Part shown: one piece after another, positions 60,801-64,000 of the stretch
How the letters are laid out: each line of letters begins with the position of its first letter
Position numbering within the stretch: position 1 is the first letter of the stretch
Assembly: GCF_001263205.1 (NCBI RefSeq)
Contig: NZ_CP012333.1
Location: 3,410,001 to 3,474,000, forward strand
Origin: Labilithrix luteola
Lineage (GTDB): Bacteria > Myxococcota_A > Polyangia > Polyangiales > Polyangiaceae
Reading direction: 5' to 3'
Length of the DNA stretch: 64,000 nucleotides
Program-made: the position numbers and the translations under genes
The notes under the pieces: model-generated
Databases searched by the model: none
Told to the model about the DNA's origin: nothing
What the model saw: the letters and a program-made list of their open reading frames with translations, nothing else

Positions 60801-61976
60801 ACGCCGAACATGCGAGCCTTCGCAGTGCTCGGCCTCGGCGCGCTGAAAGACCGCTCGAGCGTTCCGCTCCTCGCTACGACGGCGCGCTCTCCCGATGCTG
60901 GCGCCGTGGCGCGCGCGGCTTCGGCCTACGCACTCGGCGAGCTCGGTGCCGACAGCGAGGCGACGTATCTGGCCACGCTGGCCGACGGAACCGAGCCGCT
61001 CCCGAGGCAAATGGCCATGCTCGCACTCGCCCGCATGGGAACGGCCGCGGGCAAGAGCGAGCCCCCGGGAGGCAAGGCCGCCATTGCGGCCATCGCGAAT
61101 GGCGTGTTTGCGGGCGAAGGCGAAGGCGGTCGCGCCGAGCGTGCTTCTGAAGCGATTCGCCGCGCGGCTTCCGCGTCACTCGTGCTCCTTGCCACCAAGG
61201 GCGCGAACGATCACCGCCCCGACCTGCCGACGCCCGACGAGAGCGTCGACGCCGAGCTCGCGCTCGACCAACTCGTTCCGCGCACGTTCTCCGCCAAAGA
61301 TCGCGCGCTCGCCCTCGTTACGTTCGCCGAGCCTCTCCAGAAGGCTGCGCAGAGCGCCATGGCAACGTCGAGCGAACGTGCGAGCGCGGTGCTCGATGCC
61401 ATGGCGGGCGAAGACGGTGCCTTCGAACCGTTCGTCGGAGCTCAGGAGACCCCCGAGACGAGCGCTGCGCGGGCCAAAGCGCGTGACATCGCAAGGTCCG
61501 TCGAACCGAGCGTGATCGAGCTCTCGCGTCACCCCGATCCGAACCTGAGGACCAAGGCGCTCGGCCTGCTGGCGCGCTCGACCTCCGATCAAGCCTCCGC
61601 GGCGATGGCGCAGGCCCTGACCGACCCGAACGAAAATGTGCAGCGCGTCGCCCTCGCCGCGATCGGCAAGCACGGGGATGCACGCACCGTGGCGTCCGTC
61701 GCGAAGGTGATGCACGGGCACGGCAGCTGGGCCATGCGCGTGCTCGCCGCCGAAGCCCTCGGGCGCCTCGGGGTCTCGGGCGCGGGCGCCTCCGCGTCGA
61801 AGGAGCTACGCGAGGCGGCCACCAAGGAGTCCTACGCGCTCGTTCGCGAAGCGGCGCTCGTGGCCCTCGCCTCGTTCGACAAGGCTTCGGCCGCGTCGCT
61901 CGCGACCACCATGGCCGAGAGCGATCCCGAGCCTCGCGTGCGCGAAACGGCCGTGAAGATTCGAGCGGGCAAATAG
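57834..61976 (+). CDS. Very large exported TPR and HEAT-repeat protein
   Basis: The 1380-residue protein begins from a GTG at 57834 with a Sec signal (VRLRRLFALTSLAVVGIAFS, ending APAFGQD); the longer frame upstream is antisense to the DUF362 gene. A Pro/Gly linker leads to about 20 TPR-like motifs (residues ~80-830; for example ADDAIKTYEKAIALKNNDPA, GDSVKAIEAYKKALAINPKH). From ~850 the sequence changes to HEAT/armadillo-like repeats (VKPLLDALADGDAGQQRVAI, DPNLRTKALGLLARSTSDQA). It should be a periplasmic scaffold; partners unknown. The next gene follows after 3 bases. Confidence 0.9.
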   Translation: MRLRRLFALTSLAVVGIAFSAPAFGQDFDPRGRKKPAGQTKKPGGSAPARPGAGRPGSSPAGQPGPRPTPTGEDGGDASAQIAKYTKIALAQPAAPMPLQRLTKLYREKDGNLGNLVKDFEARSAQAGPEQYAAMVLLAGIYKIDGRADDAIKTYEKAIALKNNDPAALLALARLLQDRGDAAAARKQYESALALQTAAPDKEQTLRTLMMLSLDEKDFTAAKGFHQQLVKMQPTSLFVRGELGRELFQRAEFEKAEAEFKDLVAAAAGDNRALAPALKDLGKAQAKAHKNQEALASLKKALASAGQEAAVRAEIYETITEIYRADQQLPILIKQIEDEHPNDFQRLSLLGALYEETGDSVKAIEAYKKALAINPKHIDLRLKMIHVLQSQGELDRAIAEYEALIRAAPNNPQFVFDHADALMQRGDRARALKLLTELEARGQTDEEILSRLADFYGRIGENDRSLKVLTRLAQVGANDPGHLVDLGDHYYQEGNHQLAVQTWKRILTTVNPRGRALAALGDVYLEHDMLPDALAAYREAVQLEPQNLVFRKQLAGALERSKNYREARVLWQELAEKSKQNGDKILAREARTRIVALWGFERILEAQVAPLQQKFSATPPDVDAGRMLAEVQLHTRKFPDAESTLRRVITVAPGDADSYLALERVLVQQNNEAKLQDAIAVLEKLVAVEPKRARELYQRMAQYALQLRHDDDAIKYAARAVELNPDDAEGHKRLGEMYRDRQDPEHAIVEFRAAIAKNDRLYIVYLELADLLLSKGQGEEADRLLRRVIRGAPDEEVVAHALRQSMSINQGKGTLESLEQELLPLAIGNPQRKVYRRWLVDIYGSLSLALVPKSRGTGKDAEEARAALSRIGGRAVKPLLDALADGDAGQQRVAIDVLGYVQNKNAGTALFAFATGQAEAPLRTRAMLACGALRDPALLPKYEALIFPKQGGSTEAMASDNVATAASWAVAKLGDRKSVPLLRRIAQNGTPNMRAFAVLGLGALKDRSSVPLLATTARSPDAGAVARAASAYALGELGADSEATYLATLADGTEPLPRQMAMLALARMGTAAGKSEPPGGKAAIAAIANGVFAGEGEGGRAERASEAIRRAASASLVLLATKGANDHRPDLPTPDESVDAELALDQLVPRTFSAKDRALALVTFAEPLQKAAQSAMATSSERASAVLDAMAGEDGAFEPFVGAQETPETSAARAKARDIARSVEPSVIELSRHPDPNLRTKALGLLARSTSDQASAAMAQALTDPNENVQRVALAAIGKHGDARTVASVAKVMHGHGSWAMRVLAAEALGRLGVSGAGASASKELREAATKESYALVREAALVALASFDKASAASLATTMAESDPEPRVRETAVKIRAGK

Positions 61977-61979
61977 CCG

Positions 61980-62531
61980 ATGCGTCGACTCGGCCTCCTC
62001 GTGTTGTGCGCGGCGGGTGCCCTTGGCTGCCGCGACACGTCACGCTTCTCGTCGGATGGAGATCGCTTCGAAGGGCCGGTGGTGAAGGGCGGCTTCGTGC
62101 GGACGGGTCTCGGGGAAGACGCGCGACTCTGCATGACGCTCGACACGAACCACCTGCAGGACGCGCCGGGCAACATCTCCAGCACCGACGGCCGCTTCAA
62201 AGATACGCCGCTCCGATCGATCCCGCAGATCTGGCACGATCCGCTGTCGACCCTGAATTTCGGGGAGGGGCGCGTCCAGAACCTGATCTATTCGGCCACC
62301 CCGGTCGACGGCGGCGCCGACGTGATGGTGGTCATCTCGCTCATGGAGTCGACCGGCATCGAGGTTCGTATGCTCCGGAGCGCGCCGCCTCCGGCCGTCC
62401 CGGTGCAGGTCACGACCGACGCTCCGGTCACGCCTTCGACTGCGCCTGCACCTGCGCCTGCCCCCTCCCCCACGAGCGACCCGATCTTCGGCGTCTTCAC
62501 GCTCAAGCGTCAGCCGGGCAGCTGCGACTGA
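61980..62531 (+). CDS. Small lipoprotein of unknown function
   Basis: A 183-residue lipoprotein: MRRLGLLVLCAAGALGC carries the lipobox (Cys17). The mature part is one beta-rich domain (VKGGFVRTGLGEDARLCMTL, GADVMVVISLMESTGIEVRM) followed by an Ala-Pro repeat (PAPAPAPSP). It begins 3 bases after the TPR/HEAT gene, so it is probably its partner. No known family recognised. Confidence 0.78.
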   Translation: MRRLGLLVLCAAGALGCRDTSRFSSDGDRFEGPVVKGGFVRTGLGEDARLCMTLDTNHLQDAPGNISSTDGRFKDTPLRSIPQIWHDPLSTLNFGEGRVQNLIYSATPVDGGADVMVVISLMESTGIEVRMLRSAPPPAVPVQVTTDAPVTPSTAPAPAPAPSPTSDPIFGVFTLKRQPGSCD

Positions 62532-62607
62532 GCCTTCACGGCGCGAACGCTCGCGCTTCGAGCGCCTTCCGCTTCCAGATCCGGCGGGTCCGTGCGAAGA
62601 GAGGGCC

Positions 62608-63672
62608 GTGCGTGTCCTGGGCATCGAATCCTCGTGCGACGAGACCGGCGCGGCGGTCGTCGACGAAACCGGTCGCGTCCTTTCGGACGTGGTGCAAAGC
62701 CAGGTCACCCTCCATGCGCCGTACGGCGGCGTCATTCCCGAGCTCGCCTCCCGCGATCACCTCAAGAATTCCGGGCCCGTCGTCCGCGAGGCCCTCGAAC
62801 GCGCCGGAACCAAGCTCGAGGAGCTCGACGGCATCGCGGTGACGAACCGACCGGGCCTCGTCGGAGCGCTGCTCGTCGGCCTGCAGACGGCCAAGGGGCT
62901 CGCGTGGTCGCGGGGGCTGCCGCTCGTTGGCGTCGATCACCTGGTCGGTCATCTCCTCGCCGTGTTCCTCCGTCGCGGAGAATCGGGCGAGGCGCCCCCG
63001 TCGTATCCCTTTGTCGCGCTCCTCGCCTCGGGCGGGCACACGGCCATCTATCGGGTCGACGGCCCACGCGCCGCCGATGTCCGCGAGCTCGGCGGGACGC
63101 GTGACGACGCCGCGGGCGAGGCTTTCGACAAGGTCGGAAAGCTGCTCGGCCTCGGTTACCCGGGTGGCCCGATCATCGATCGTCTCGCCAAGCAGGGCGA
63201 TCCGAAGGCGATCCCGTTCACCCTTCCGATGGGCCACACGCGATCGTTCGAGTTCAGCTTCTCGGGCATCAAGACCCAGGTGGCTCAGCTCGTTCGCGAG
63301 AAGGGCGTGCCTCAGGGCGAGAAGCCTCTCGCCGATGTCTGCGCGTCTTTCCAGGCCGCCGTCACCTCGGTCCTCGCCAAGAAGCTCGTGGCCGCCGCCG
63401 TTCGCGAAGGCGTTTCGACCGTGGTCATCGGCGGCGGCGTGGCCGCCAATCGAGAGCTACGTCAGCGCGTGGGAGCGCTCGCCGCCGAGCACGGAATCCG
63501 TGCCGTGTTGCCCGAGCTCGCGAGCTGCACCGACAACGCCGCGATGATCGCGTACGCCGGCCTGATGCGTCTGCAGGCAGGCGAGCGAGACGGCTACGAG
63601 CTCCTCGCCACGAGCGCGACGTCGCTGCCGAAGACCACCCGCAAGGGTCGTGGCTCACGCGACGCGGTTTAG
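62608..63672 (+). CDS. tsaD: tRNA N6-threonylcarbamoyladenosine synthase subunit TsaD
   Basis: TsaD transfers the threonylcarbamoyl group to A37 of ANN-reading tRNAs. The 354-residue ASKHA-fold protein has MRVLGIESSCDETGAAVVDE, the metal ligands His111 and His115 in GVDHLVGHLLAVFL, LASGGHTAIYRV, KLLGLGYPGGPIIDRLA, FSFSGIKTQV, the phosphate loop VVIGGGVAANRELRQRV and CTDNAAMIAYAGLMR. Length is normal. GTG at 62608 is the start. A cytoplasmic, essential enzyme; TsaB/TsaE are not in the window. Confidence 0.97.
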   Translation: MRVLGIESSCDETGAAVVDETGRVLSDVVQSQVTLHAPYGGVIPELASRDHLKNSGPVVREALERAGTKLEELDGIAVTNRPGLVGALLVGLQTAKGLAWSRGLPLVGVDHLVGHLLAVFLRRGESGEAPPSYPFVALLASGGHTAIYRVDGPRAADVRELGGTRDDAAGEAFDKVGKLLGLGYPGGPIIDRLAKQGDPKAIPFTLPMGHTRSFEFSFSGIKTQVAQLVREKGVPQGEKPLADVCASFQAAVTSVLAKKLVAAAVREGVSTVVIGGGVAANRELRQRVGALAAEHGIRAVLPELASCTDNAAMIAYAGLMRLQAGERDGYELLATSATSLPKTTRKGRGSRDAV

Positions 63673-63680
63673 GTCTAGCT

Positions 63681-63779
63681 CTAGCGCCAGGCCGTCATCA
63701 GAAAGCCAGCGACGAAGGCGACTCCCCAGAGCGGGAGGAGCAGGCGGACCAGCGAGCTATCGAGGGGCATGCGTTCCAC
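63681..63779 (-). CDS. Possible very small membrane protein
   Basis: From a GTG at 63779 (AAGGAAGG just upstream) or an ATG at 63770, a frame of 32 or 29 residues reads VERMPLDSSLVRLLLPLWGV then AFVAGFLMTAWR and a TAG at 63681. It has one clear hydrophobic helix with basic ends, which suits a small inner-membrane protein. It converges with tsaD. It may be chance, as the region is short. The rest of the stretch to 64000 holds nothing I recognise. Confidence 0.35.
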   Translation of the reverse strand: MERMPLDSSLVRLLLPLWGVAFVAGFLMTAWR

Positions 63780-64000
63780 GAGCCTTCCTTTCGAAGCAAA
63801 GAACGAGCCCGTGCTCTCGATGTCGTCAAACGCGCGGGATTTCAGGGATTGCGGAGTTCTGCGGTCGTCGTTTTGGATGACAGGAACACGCTGACCACGA
63901 CACGAATGTCAGTGCGTCTTCGCTCGTCGACCCCATGTGCGGCTCGACGAGATCAGGGCCGTTGCGTTGCAGAATGCACGAAAGGCCGCGAGGGAATCGT

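Noticed and set aside
57393..61010. 1205-residue open frame on the minus strand
   Set aside because: It lies antisense to the TPR/HEAT gene, whose repeats and signal peptide are clear. Long mirror frames are common in GC-rich coding DNA.
1..64000. tRNA, rRNA, CRISPR array, insertion sequence, prophage or integron
   Set aside because: No cloverleaf, CCA end, rRNA core, spaced repeats, transposase or integrase was seen on either strand.

Overview
The window is high-GC DNA that reads as chromosome of a Myxococcota member, probably class Polyangia. The reasons are three Ser/Thr protein kinases (one of 1500 residues with AAA+ and TPR parts), two DUF4388 proteins, many lipoproteins and TPR proteins, an ECF sigma/FecR operon, and frequent GTG starts and 4-base ATGA overlaps. 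Placement below phylum is inference. I saw no tRNA, rRNA, CRISPR array, transposase, integrase or phage gene. Gene density and codon style are even, so nothing marks a recent island.

Layout. 1-5.5 kb: an NmrA-like oxidoreductase coupled to a SnoaL-like protein, divergent from an AraC regulator across two palindromes; a pair holding a sigma-1.1/sigma-3-like mini protein; two divergent pirins. 5.5-13 kb: a Rossmann oxidoreductase whose start codon lies inside a 20-bp hairpin, lipoproteins, Ohr peroxidase, a histidine phosphatase, and the rpoZ-methyltransferase-yggS operon in which the methyltransferase has no ordinary start codon. 13-25 kb: housekeeping genes (rarA, hpt, comEC, ligA) mixed with TPR proteins, a lone receiver and a kinase. 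25-34 kb: a receiver, lipoproteins, a GH114-like enzyme, then the giant kinase/AAA+/TPR protein coupled by ATGA to a patatin phospholipase. 34-49 kb: a DUF4388/J-domain protein, PPi-type phosphofructokinase, aldo-keto reductase plus PhyH oxygenase, a degenerate receiver-DUF4388 protein, an incomplete branched-chain amino-acid transporter (livK, livH only), a membrane-anchored kinase, an sdhC-like subunit without sdhA/B, a coupled esterase/membrane protein pair, and an AidB-like acyl-CoA dehydrogenase. 49-55.5 kb: six tightly packed genes: ECF sigma factor, FecR-TPR protein, a predicted outer-membrane protein, two paralogous Cys-rich lipoproteins and a propeller/di-haem cytochrome c lipoprotein. 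55.5-64 kb: a DUF362-CBM9 lipoprotein, a 1380-residue TPR/HEAT protein, a small lipoprotein and tsaD.

The best candidate for an undescribed system is the 49.3-55.6 kb operon. A sigma factor and a FecR-type membrane protein lead a run of exported proteins that ends in a peroxidase-like di-haem cytochrome, which suggests a cell-surface redox or envelope-stress module. Second are the giant kinase-ATPase coupled to a lipase, and the hairpin that buries the start codon at 5545. All functions are read from sequence motifs; no database search was run.
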